Positions 1-5,253 are shown, counted from the stretch's first letter. The stretch: DNA of 5,362 nt from Oscillospiraceae bacterium (GCA_016303195.1 JAEDMD010000148.1:1-5362); one strand, 5' to 3'. Made by a program: numbers and translations. The notes: a model not told the origin generated them from the letters alone.

Positions 1-23
1 CATCCCCCTTGACCCCAGAACGT

Positions 24-53
24 GCGCCTGCGGCGCTTTTTTTATATTTTTTT
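24..53 (+). terminator. Short GC hairpin with T-tract, probable terminator of an upstream gene
   Basis: GCGCC (24-28) pairs with GGCGC (32-36) around a three-base TGC loop. It is followed at once by seven T and then a second T-run (37-53). The stem is only 5 bp, but it is all G-C and the U-tract is strong, so a rho-independent terminator for a plus-strand gene left of the window is likely. In one frame a TGA at 10-12 could be that gene's stop, but too little is present to say. Confidence 0.5.
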
Positions 54-93
54 AAAGTAAATGATGTTGCCCTGAATCCGAACAACAAAAGCC

Positions 94-122
94 TTGAATT
101 ATTTGAAGATATATGTTATAAT
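94..122 (+). promoter_or_regulatory. Sigma-A promoter for the CNNM/lipoprotein pair
   Basis: A -35 box TTGAAT (94-99) and a perfect -10 box TATAAT (117-122) are separated by 17 bp. A TG lies one base upstream of the -10 (TGT at 114-116), giving an extended -10. Transcription should begin near 129, leaving about 50 bases of leader before the ATG at 178. It follows the terminator at 24-53, so it fits the start of a new transcription unit. Confidence 0.75.
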
Positions 123-177
123 AACAGTTATTGAAAATATATATCGCTCCCATGAGGAGTACATGGAAAGGTAAAGA

Positions 178-1446
178 ATGGAAAAAACGGATATATGGAA
201 AATAGTTCTGATTCTGGTAATGATGGTGCTTTCTGCCCTGTTTTCGGGAACTGAGACTGCCTATTCCAGCGTGAACAAGCTCCGACTGAAAAATTATGAG
301 GCGCAGGGAAACAAAAAGGCGGCTAAGGCCCTGAAACTGGCTAACCGCTTCGATGAGGTGCTGACAGCAGTGCTTATCGGCAACAATATCGTGAATATCG
401 CCGCTTCCTCCGTGGGTACTATCATTTTTATCAAGCTGGTAGGAAAGAACGGCCCTGCGGTTTCAACTGTTGTTATAACTGTTCTGGTACTGGTTTTCTG
501 CGAGGTTCTGCCGAAATCCTACGCCAAGAGAAATGCTGAAAAACTGGCGCTCGCATTTGCTTCGCTCCTGTCCGCCCTCGTGACATTGTTCAAGCCTGCG
601 GTGTTCCTGCTCAACAAGCTGTCCTCGCTTATGGACAACGGCAAGGAAGCCCCAAGCGTTACCGAGGACGAGCTGAAATATATGATAGACGAAATAGAGG
701 AGCAGGGAGTTATCGAGGAGCAGGAAAGCGAACTGGTAAAGAGCGCCCTTGAATTCGATGAGATAAGCGTAAGCGAGATACTCATTCCCCGTGTGAAAGT
801 TGTGGGAGTTGAGAGAAATTCCACCATCGACGAAATAAAGGAGACATTCAGCTCCGAGATGTATTCAAGGCTTCCCGTTTACGAAAAGAGCCTTGACGAG
901 ATAGTGGGAATAATCACCAACAAGGCTTTCTTTAAAATGCTCGTAGAGGGCGGTAATGACATCAGCGGCATAATTCAGGAAGTTCCGCACATTGCCGATA
1001 CAAAGCTGATAAGCGAGGCTCTGAGGGATATGCAGAGGTCGAAAGTCCATCTTGCGGTTGTGACCGATCAGTACGGCGGAACTAAGGGAATAATCACCCT
1101 TGAAGATATAATCGAGGAGCTTGTGGGCGAGATATACGACGAGGACGATGAAATAGTCAATAATCTGCTTATGATCGCTCCCGATAAATATGAAGTCGCA
1201 GGCGATATGAGCGTCAGCGATATGCTGGAGATGCTTGACCTTGACGAAGATCTGATAGACACGGAATACAACTCCGTAGGCGGATGGGTGACTGATGTGA
1301 TGGAACATATCCCCGAAGCAGGCGAAACGGCTGAAAGCGGTATTTTCCGCCTTACAGCCGCAGTTGTGAACGAACAGAATGTGGAAAAGGTAATAATTGA
1401 AGTAATGCCGTCCGAGGACAAGGACGAGGAGGATGATGAAGAATGA
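178..1446 (+). CDS. CNNM/CorC family membrane protein (DUF21, CBS pair, CorC_HlyC domain)
   Basis: This is a hemolysin-family/CorC/MpfA-type integral membrane protein of 422 residues, the normal length for the family. Members are linked to Mg2+ (and Co2+) efflux; the substrate here is inferred. An N-terminal DUF21 membrane domain spans about 1-150, with the signature FSGTETAYSS at 22-31, hydrophobic segments near 8-22, 60-88, 92-112 and 123-148, and the conserved EVLPKSYAKRN at 109-119. A charged linker rich in E follows (about 162-195). Then come two cytoplasmic CBS domains (about 204-260 and 265-320), which bind nucleotide in homologues, and a C-terminal CorC_HlyC domain (about 328-410). 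The tail 413-422 is almost all D/E. The ATG at 178 has GGAAAGG at 165-171, 6 bases away, and an in-frame TAA at 172 prevents any earlier start. The next gene overlaps its stop by four bases. Confidence 0.93.
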   Translation: MEKTDIWKIVLILVMMVLSALFSGTETAYSSVNKLRLKNYEAQGNKKAAKALKLANRFDEVLTAVLIGNNIVNIAASSVGTIIFIKLVGKNGPAVSTVVITVLVLVFCEVLPKSYAKRNAEKLALAFASLLSALVTLFKPAVFLLNKLSSLMDNGKEAPSVTEDELKYMIDEIEEQGVIEEQESELVKSALEFDEISVSEILIPRVKVVGVERNSTIDEIKETFSSEMYSRLPVYEKSLDEIVGIITNKAFFKMLVEGGNDISGIIQEVPHIADTKLISEALRDMQRSKVHLAVVTDQYGGTKGIITLEDIIEELVGEIYDEDDEIVNNLLMIAPDKYEVAGDMSVSDMLEMLDLDEDLIDTEYNSVGGWVTDVMEHIPEAGETAESGIFRLTAAVVNEQNVEKVIIEVMPSEDKDEEDDEE

Positions 1447-1997
1447 AGAAACTGATGCTTACACTTATCGCCGCAGCAATGATAGCTTGTGTCGGATGCA
1501 GTGAAAAAGCCGAAAGCAAGCCCGAAAGCGAAGCTGTAACCACATCGGCGGCTGAGGAAGGAAAGTTCGATATCTACGGTGCAGTAAAGAATATGAAGAT
1601 ATGCGGCAATGATGTATCGCTCCCGTGTACATTCAAGGAGCTTGGCGAGGGATTTGCCTATGATACGCCAATAGAGGACAAAAATGCAAACTGGATGTTC
1701 ACAACATTCAGATACAACGGTGAGGACATCGGGGTCATCTATCTTGAACTGCGTGACGATGGTAAATATGACGAATCGCAGATAGTATCAATGACGCTCA
1801 ACAGCAGGGCGGAGGCATCAGTGAACGGTATAACTTCCGAAAGCACGATCGAGGACATAAAGAAGGCATTCGGCGAGGACTGCGTGCAGAGCGATATGAA
1901 CATTGACTACGGCACTGAATCTGACGGACTTTTACGCATACTGATGAACAGCGTGACCAACACACCGCAGAATTTCACGATAATGCTTCCAAGATGA
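1443..1997 (+). CDS. Small predicted lipoprotein of unknown function
   Basis: The 184-residue product starts with a lipoprotein signal peptide: MKK, a hydrophobic stretch, and a lipobox-like ACVGC placing the lipidated Cys at 19. A low-complexity linker rich in E, S and A follows to about residue 40, as expected for a protein tethered outside the membrane. The folded part begins near KFDIYGAVKN and carries a GNDVSLPCTFKELGEG segment (55-70) and a later TIEDIKKAFGED segment (135-146). Both recall repeats seen in small clostridial lipoproteins, where a short 'T-x-E-D-I-K-K-x-F-G' turn recurs. I cannot assign a family. The ATG shares ATGA with the stop of the CNNM gene, so the two are probably translationally coupled, and the lipoprotein may act with the transporter or simply share its expression. 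No independent promoter is visible. Confidence 0.85.
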   Translation: MKKLMLTLIAAAMIACVGCSEKAESKPESEAVTTSAAEEGKFDIYGAVKNMKICGNDVSLPCTFKELGEGFAYDTPIEDKNANWMFTTFRYNGEDIGVIYLELRDDGKYDESQIVSMTLNSRAEASVNGITSESTIEDIKKAFGEDCVQSDMNIDYGTESDGLLRILMNSVTNTPQNFTIMLPR

Positions 1998-1999
1998 AT

Positions 2000-2047
2000 A
2001 AATGGACACACAAGAGTATATCTCCTGATGTGTCCATTTCCATTTTC
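2000..2047 (+). terminator. Terminator of the CNNM/lipoprotein operon
   Basis: AAATGGACACA (2000-2010) is perfectly complementary to TGTGTCCATTT (2029-2039), giving an 11-bp stem around an 18-base loop. The stem begins two bases after the lipoprotein stop codon and runs into a T-rich stretch (2037-2047). The tail is interrupted by C and A, so efficiency may be moderate; the bidirectional hairpin at 2063-2090 would back it up. Confidence 0.65.
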
Positions 2048-2050
2048 ATC

Positions 2051-2090
2051 CATATAAAAACAAAAAAGCTGCGGGATTCCGCAGCCTTTA
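2051..2090 (-). terminator. Strong bidirectional terminator between convergent operons
   Basis: GCTGCGG (2068-2074) pairs with CCGCAGC (2079-2085) around a GATT loop, with further A-T pairing outside one mismatch. Read on the minus strand the stem is followed by TTTTTTGTTTTTATATG, a very good U-tract, so it ends the HU operon 17 bases after the last stop. On the plus strand it is followed by CTTTATTTTT and can also stop read-through from the lipoprotein gene. Confidence 0.87.
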
Positions 2091-2106
2091 TTTTTAGCAG
2101 CAATTA

Positions 2107-2466
2107 TCAGAACAGGTCGAAGTTACCGAAAGTATTGTCATCGATAACGTAGTAAACCTTGTTGATCTCAGGTCTTACATAAACAACAACGCTCTTTGCA
2201 GTCTTGATGTTTGCATCAGCCTTAGCCTTGTCGATAAGCTCTGTACCTGCAACTTCACCGCCGTTGTACTGGATAACAACTTTTCTTTCCTCAGCCTTAG
2301 GAGCAGCTTCCTTCTTAGCAGCAGGCTTCTTAGCAGCAGCCTTCTTAGGAGCAGCTTCCTTCTTTTCAACAGGCTTCTTTGCCTCAGCAGTAACTGTTTC
2401 AGCAGCCTTTACAGCTGTATCCTTTACCTCAGCAGCAGCAGCGGACTTCTTAGTAGATCTTGCCAT
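2107..2466 (-). CDS. H1-like Lys/Ala-rich protein with DUF6465-like C-terminal domain
   Basis: The 119-residue product has two parts. Residues 1-60 are a low-complexity basic tail rich in Lys, Ala, Pro and Glu, with two KKEAAPK copies and AKKPA-type units like those of histone H1-like bacterial proteins. Such tails bind DNA or RNA non-specifically in other families. Residues 61-119 form a compact beta-rich domain (RKVVIQYNGGEV, then KSVVVYVRPE and NKVYYVIDD) that I recognise as DUF6465-like; its function is unknown. The ATG at 2466 has GAGGAGGG on the minus strand 7 bases upstream (2474-2481). The gap to the HU stop is only 18 bases, so it is the second gene of the HU operon. A nucleoid or ribosome-associated role is inferred from the tail and the partner. 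Codons are restricted (GCA/GCT, AAG), consistent with high expression. Confidence 0.85.
   Translation of the reverse strand: MARSTKKSAAAAEVKDTAVKAAETVTAEAKKPVEKKEAAPKKAAAKKPAAKKEAAPKAEERKVVIQYNGGEVAGTELIDKAKADANIKTAKSVVVYVRPEINKVYYVIDDNTFGNFDLF
2296..2364 (-). repeat. Direct repeat inside the H1-like tail
   Basis: Bases 2296-2316 and 2344-2364 are identical over 21 positions and lie exactly 48 bases (16 codons) apart, in frame. They encode the two KKEAAPK motifs. The sequence between them is a degenerate version of the same Lys/Ala codons. The array could change length by slippage or recombination without breaking the frame. Confidence 0.85.
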
Positions 2467-2484
2467 GGTATTGCCCTCCTCAGA

Positions 2485-2763
2485 TTACTTGTTGTTTACA
2501 GCGTTCTTGAGAACCTGACCGGCCTTGAAAGCAGGAGCCTTTGAAGCAGGTGCAGTCATCATCTTCTTTGTCTGTGGGTTGATGACCTGCTTTTCCTTAC
2601 GGTCACGAACCTCGAAAGTGCCGAAACCAACGATAGAAACCTTCTCACCGCTTGCGAGTGCGTCTGTGATAGTGCTGATCATTGCATTTACAGCAGCTTC
2701 TGCATTCTTCTTTGTTGAGTCTGTCTTTTCTGCAACAGCGCTGATTAACTCAGTTTTTGTCAT
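2485..2763 (-). CDS. hup: DNA-binding protein HU
   Basis: This is a histone-like HU protein of 92 residues, the usual size. It bends and compacts DNA as a dimer in the nucleoid. The start MTKTELISAVAEKT matches the family N terminus. The core VGFGTFEVRDR (45-55) and the C-terminal PASKAPAFKAGQVLK (72-86) are diagnostic, and the intercalating proline is present in INPQT (Pro63). The ATG at 2763 was chosen over the longer reading at 2814 because it fits the family N terminus and has GGAGG on the minus strand (2772-2776) with 8 bases spacing. The upstream ATG has no such site. The flexible arm differs from the common form: the usual G60-R61 is V-I, and positions 66-67 are K-K. It is the first gene of a two-gene operon with the DUF6465-like protein. 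Confidence 0.97.
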   Translation of the reverse strand: MTKTELISAVAEKTDSTKKNAEAAVNAMISTITDALASGEKVSIVGFGTFEVRDRKEKQVINPQTKKMMTAPASKAPAFKAGQVLKNAVNNK

Positions 2764-2771
2764 AATGATAT

Positions 2772-2776
2772 CCTCC
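2772..2776 (-). promoter_or_regulatory. Ribosome binding site that fixes the HU start
   Basis: GGAGG on the minus strand lies 8 bases before the ATG at 2763. The alternative ATG at 2814 has no purine-rich site and would add 17 residues not found in HU. The site therefore decides for the 92-residue product. Confidence 0.85.
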
Positions 2777-2870
2777 ATTTTCCGATTGCCAGACAGCCAT
2801 GCCGATGTCTCCATACTCAGGGAAAAAGCCTATGCATCGCTGATATTGGCAAATTAAATTTTACAATTGA

Positions 2871-2899
2871 ATTATATACCCTTTGAGCCGATTTGTCAA
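2871..2899 (-). promoter_or_regulatory. Perfect-consensus sigma-A promoter of the HU operon
   Basis: On the minus strand, TTGACA (2894-2899) and TATAAT (2871-2876) are separated by exactly 17 bp, a full consensus match as expected for a highly expressed nucleoid gene. Transcription should start near 2864, leaving a leader of about 100 bases before the ATG. Within the leader, TTGCCA (minus strand, 2847-2852) can pair with TGGCAA (2786-2791), a modest 6-bp long-range stem. Confidence 0.88.
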
Positions 2900-2925
2900 G
2901 GAATTATGGAAAAAATGACAAATCG
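2889..2925. promoter_or_regulatory. Perfect 10-bp inverted repeat overlapping the HU -35 box
   Basis: CGATTTGTCA (2889-2898) is exactly complementary to TGACAAATCG (2916-2925), with a 17-base centre. The first arm covers five of six bases of the -35 box TTGACA. No gene ends here, and neither side has a terminator-like U-tract tied to a gene. The best reading is an operator-type site or a DNA bend/cruciform controlling HU transcription; the protein that would bind is unknown. Confidence 0.55.
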
Positions 2926-3111
2926 ACCGATATAGAGCCTTTTGTACCCCTTTTTTTATACATTTCATCCATAGAAAACAGCGATTTTCCGTAACAGGGT
3001 GCTGAGAAAGCTATACTCAAAGTAAATTATGCCCCGATTTTTCCAGAAAATCCATTGGTATAGAATGGGCGAAAATTGACTAAATGTATTATTTTGAGCT
3101 GTCGGTGTATG
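2926..3111. other. Gene-free AT-rich spacer between the HU promoter and the cohesin-dockerin terminator
   Basis: No open reading frame with a ribosome binding site was found on either strand. It contains small inverted repeats: GATTTT/AAAATC at about 3036-3051 and CCATT/AATGG at 3052-3068. Nothing in it resembles a tRNA, a known riboswitch or a convincing promoter with a gene behind it. Confidence 0.5.
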
Positions 3112-3142
3112 GCAATAAAAAGGGCGGTCGATGACCGCCCTT
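3112..3142 (-). terminator. Terminator of the cohesin-dockerin gene
   Basis: AAGGGCGGTC (3120-3129) and GACCGCCCTT (3133-3142) form a perfect 10-bp stem with a GAT loop. On the minus strand it is followed by TTTTTATTG. It begins 15 bases after the TAA at 3158, a textbook rho-independent terminator. Confidence 0.93.
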
Positions 3143-3157
3143 GCAGATTCGGATATT

Positions 3158-4018
3158 TTATGATTCGGGAAGTGATGATATCATTTTAAGGGTGAATTTC
3201 TGGATGGCGAGGGCATCCTTTGAAGTCAGACCGTCGCTTTTACCCGAAACGTCGCCGTTTTTCAATCCCTGATCTGTTATGTGGTGGGTGTCAGTGCCCG
3301 TGAGACCGAATTTATCGGGATTAGCCACATACTGCATTATCAGGACTGCATCGGAAAGGTCAACACTTCCGTCGCAGTTGGCATCGCCTGCCTTGACAGG
3401 TGAATCGCTTGCTATGCGGATATAGCCGTTCTGTATGCCCTGAGTGAACACGTAAGCCTGCATGAGACGGCTGTTCTTGTCGTAGATGTCATTGACGAAA
3501 ACGTCCTCAGTGACCTTGCCTTTTTCGTATTTTATCTCTATCGGGAATTCGTCGCCTTCCTTGACATCATCGGGGAGTTGGAGCGAGAACGTCCACATAA
3601 TGCCGTCAAAGCCTGAATTCGGGCTTCCTGCGGTTGCGAGGAACAGGCAGTTTCCTTTTGAATATGACTCGGTGGAAAGCTCGGCAACAGCAGAGCCTTT
3701 GGTAGCGCTTGCGCCTCTTGCGTTGCTGACGAGTTTGAGCCTTTCGTCGAAATACACATGGAATCCCGTTGAGCTGTACTTCATATCAGCGCCTTTGATA
3801 ACGATGCTCACGGTCTGCAAAGGGGATGACTTTGCTTCTTCGGGGGTCAGGGTGATCTGACTTGCCGAAAGTGTAGGCTTTACGGGAGATGATGCAATTT
3901 CCTCGGCTGAGAATCCTCCGTCAGCTTCGGCATTAGCGGCAAAAGGAAGATTTCCGCCGAAAACACTGAATGTGAGGAGTGCGGCGGATGCGAGAGTTGT
4001 TATTATCTTTCTTTTCAT
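3158..4018 (-). CDS. Secreted cohesin-like plus dockerin protein (adaptor scaffoldin-like)
   Basis: The 286-residue product begins with a Sec signal peptide: MKRK, a hydrophobic core to about 22, and AAN-A or AEA cleavage near 30-32. Residues about 52-203 form a beta-rich module with cohesin-like features (VSIVIKGADM, FHVYFDERLKL, IMWTFSLQLPDDVKEGDEFPI). The C terminus (about 208-286) is a dockerin. Its first Ca2+ loop has D212, N214, D216, S218, D220 and D223. The second is a longer Ruminococcus-style loop with D256, S258, D262 and D268 before ALAIQKFTLK. Dockerins plug into cohesins and cohesins receive dockerins, so this protein could bridge a scaffold and a partner, as ScaC-type adaptors do in R. 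flavefaciens. No catalytic domain, repeat linker or sortase motif is present. The ATG at 4018 has AAGGAGG 8 bases upstream. It is transcribed alone, away from any scaffoldin or glycosidase gene in the window. The dockerin call is firm; the cohesin call is moderate. Confidence 0.88.
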   Translation of the reverse strand: MKRKIITTLASAALLTFSVFGGNLPFAANAEADGGFSAEEIASSPVKPTLSASQITLTPEEAKSSPLQTVSIVIKGADMKYSSTGFHVYFDERLKLVSNARGASATKGSAVAELSTESYSKGNCLFLATAGSPNSGFDGIMWTFSLQLPDDVKEGDEFPIEIKYEKGKVTEDVFVNDIYDKNSRLMQAYVFTQGIQNGYIRIASDSPVKAGDANCDGSVDLSDAVLIMQYVANPDKFGLTGTDTHHITDQGLKNGDVSGKSDGLTSKDALAIQKFTLKMISSLPES

Positions 4019-4053
4019 TTGTTCTGCCTCCTTAAAGGGGAATTATAGTGAAC

Positions 4054-4070
4054 GTCAAAAATAATTTGAC
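4054..4070. promoter_or_regulatory. Operator-like palindrome in the leader of the cohesin-dockerin gene
   Basis: GTCAAA (4054-4059) and TTTGAC (4065-4070) form a perfect 6-bp inverted repeat with a 5-base AT centre. It lies between the predicted start point (about 4086) and the ribosome binding site, where a bound repressor would block transcription. There is no U-tract after it, so it is not a terminator. The regulator is unknown. Confidence 0.45.
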
Positions 4071-4092
4071 ATTTTGCAATATTTCTGCCCAC

Positions 4093-4121
4093 ATTATATC
4101 ACATATCAACAAAAAAATCAA
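4093..4121 (-). promoter_or_regulatory. Sigma-A promoter of the cohesin-dockerin gene
   Basis: On the minus strand, TTGATT (4116-4121) and a perfect TATAAT (4093-4098) are separated by 17 bp, with TGA immediately before the -10 giving an extended -10. The start point would be near 4086, leaving about 68 bases of leader. A second TATAAT at 4042-4047 on the same strand lacks a matching -35 and is less likely. Confidence 0.65.
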
Positions 4122-4291
4122 ATCTCATGCACATCTGAAAACACACTTAAAACAGGGATATTTTCTGCTTTCAACATGGCTTTTCGGCTATTATGGTTTA
4201 AACCGGTGTAAAAGATGCACAAAGGGAAGATGGCTTTATTGTTCAAAACATAGAATATTTGCAAATTCGACAACATGAATGATTTTTATGC
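4122..4291. other. Gene-free region between two divergent promoters
   Basis: This stretch separates the divergent promoters of the cohesin-dockerin and kinase-like genes. It holds a 10-bp palindrome GGTTTAAACC (4195-4204) overlapping ACCGGT (4202-4207), but no hairpin with a U-tract and no known riboswitch pattern. An open frame crossing it (76 codons from 4048) lacks a ribosome binding site and runs through the opposing promoter, so I do not call it a gene. Confidence 0.5.
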
Positions 4292-4319
4292 TTGAATTAT
4301 GTGCAAAATGTGGTATAAT
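4292..4319 (+). promoter_or_regulatory. Extended -10 promoter of the kinase-like gene
   Basis: TTGAAT (4292-4297) and TATAAT (4314-4319) are 16 bp apart, with TGG directly before the -10 (extended -10). The predicted start is near 4326, about 60 bases before the ATG at 4387. Confidence 0.75.
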
Positions 4320-4386
4320 TATATCTGTACTATTAAGATAAGCTAATGATATGTAAATTCAAAAATCTAAAAATGGGGGTAATCCG

Positions 4387-5016
4387 ATGAAAAAGACTAT
4401 TATTACTATCGAAAGACAATACGGCAGCGGCGGCAGTGCCATCGGACGGCTCACCGCAGAAAAACTCGGTGTGAACTATTATAACAGACAGATACTTGAA
4501 ATGACAGCGGAAAGATGCGGAATGTCACCCGAATATCTTGAATCGGCTGAGGAAAATGTTCCGACCAGCTTCCTTTATTCGCTCCTTCTCTCTGCAAATC
4601 CTGCAAGGACTATGGAGGAGAACCTTCCGCTTTCGGATAAAGTATTCCTGATGGAAAGCAGGATAATCAACGAGATCGCAGACAAGGAAAAGAGCTTCGT
4701 GCTTGTGGGAAGATGCGGAAACTACATCCTTGAAGAACGTGGATGTTTCAGCGTTTATATCTACGCAGACACAAAGTCACGCATACAGCGTGCCATCAAC
4801 GATTACGGCATTGACGAGAACAAGGCTGAATCCATCATGAAAAAAGCGGACAAGCGCCGTGAGACTTTCTATAACGTCAATACAGGCGGTGCATGGCAGG
4901 ACAAGGAGCAGTACGCTCTCTGCCTCAACAGCGCAATGCTCGGCGACGAAATGTGCGCTGAGATAATCGTTCGTGCTTACAATGAATATAACAGGATGTT
5001 TGCAGATAAAGAATAA
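4387..5016 (+). CDS. Cytidylate kinase-like P-loop protein
   Basis: The 209-residue product matches the cytidylate kinase-like family (Cytidylate_kin2 type), common in Clostridia and distinct from true Cmk. The N terminus TIITIERQYGSGGSAIGRLTAEKLG is the family's phosphate-binding region. The loop GSGGSAIGR (13-21) replaces the classical GxxGxGK[ST], so the invariant Walker lysine is absent. VLVGRCGNYIL (105-115) and the basic, lid-like KKADKRRETFYN (151-162) are also typical. The substrate is not established; phosphoryl transfer to a nucleotide or another small molecule is inferred. It is probably cytoplasmic, with no signal peptide or membrane segment. The ATG has GGGGGT about 7 bases upstream. 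It is a single-gene unit, divergent from the cohesin-dockerin gene, and the two look functionally unrelated. Confidence 0.88.
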   Translation: MKKTIITIERQYGSGGSAIGRLTAEKLGVNYYNRQILEMTAERCGMSPEYLESAEENVPTSFLYSLLLSANPARTMEENLPLSDKVFLMESRIINEIADKEKSFVLVGRCGNYILEERGCFSVYIYADTKSRIQRAINDYGIDENKAESIMKKADKRRETFYNVNTGGAWQDKEQYALCLNSAMLGDEMCAEIIVRAYNEYNRMFADKE

Positions 5017-5039
5017 GCTAACCAGTCAACTATCTCTAT

Positions 5040-5073
5040 GAAGCCCTCTGTGCAGTTTTGTGCAGGGGGCTTC
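5040..5073 (+). terminator. Long hairpin after the kinase-like gene
   Basis: Bases 5040-5054 pair with 5059-5073 to make a 15-bp stem (three G-U pairs) with a GTTT loop, 24 bases after the stop. The stability and place suit a transcription terminator or mRNA 3'-end protector. The flanks are not T-rich on either strand, so termination would not be classical. Confidence 0.55.
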
Positions 5074-5086
5074 GGCGTTCATTAAG

Positions 5087-5131
5087 CAGAGGACGGATTT
5101 GGATTTGTAGGGGCGGCCTTTGGCCGTCCTC
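5087..5131 (+). repeat. Dispersed repeat, copy A, with hairpin
   Basis: Bases 5087-5116 match 5254-5283 at 26 of 30 positions. The copy ends in a 9-bp hairpin, 5110-5118 with 5122-5130 around TTT. Its outer arms GAGGACGG (5089-5096) and CCGTCCTC (5124-5131) are also perfectly complementary, so two competing folds exist. The GTAGGGGCGGCC-type core resembles short dispersed palindromic elements seen in many clostridial genomes. Confidence 0.75.
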
Positions 5132-5145
5132 CAATAAACCAATGA

Positions 5146-5209
5146 TGTTCACTGTTCATCCTATAAGTACATGAGCAGTGAGCAGTGAACAGTGCTTTGT
5201 ATTTTTTTT
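5146..5209 (+). repeat. Heptamer-repeat hairpin followed by eight T
   Basis: Three tandem heptamers, AGCAGTG, AGCAGTG and AACAGTG (5174-5194), lie opposite a complementary arm near 5146-5159. That arm forms 14 bp with 5171-5184, or a shifted 13 bp with 5178-5190, or 9 bp (5150-5158) with 5186-5194. Eight T follow at 5202-5209. It may act as the real terminator for the kinase-like gene, or it is a repetitive element. Confidence 0.65.
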
Positions 5210-5253
5210 CTGTTATCGGGTATAATTATATCATAAAACAACCGACCAATAAT

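Noticed and set aside
519..1421. Minus-strand open frames under the CNNM gene
   Set aside because: Ser-rich antisense shadows of a well-supported coding region, without promoters or ribosome binding sites.
2204..2518. Open frames opposite and within the H1-like gene
   Set aside because: They are shadows of the low-complexity Lys/Ala codons on the other strand or in another frame.
2764..2814. Longer HU start adding 17 residues
   Set aside because: No ribosome binding site precedes that ATG, and the extra residues are not part of HU; GGAGG fits the ATG at 2763.
4150..4260. Riboswitch or cre site upstream of the kinase-like gene
   Set aside because: It lies upstream of the predicted start point, does not match the c-di-GMP-I pattern by eye, and TGTAAAAGATGCAC misses key positions of the cre consensus.
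4048..4278. 76-codon open frame on the plus strand
   Set aside because: It has no ribosome binding site, runs through the opposing promoter and leader, and its product has no recognisable feature.
5197..5226. Possible promoter TTGTAT-18-TATAAT
   Set aside because: The -35 is weak, it sits inside the T-run of a hairpin, the TATAATTATA is simply a 10-base palindrome, and no gene follows within the window.
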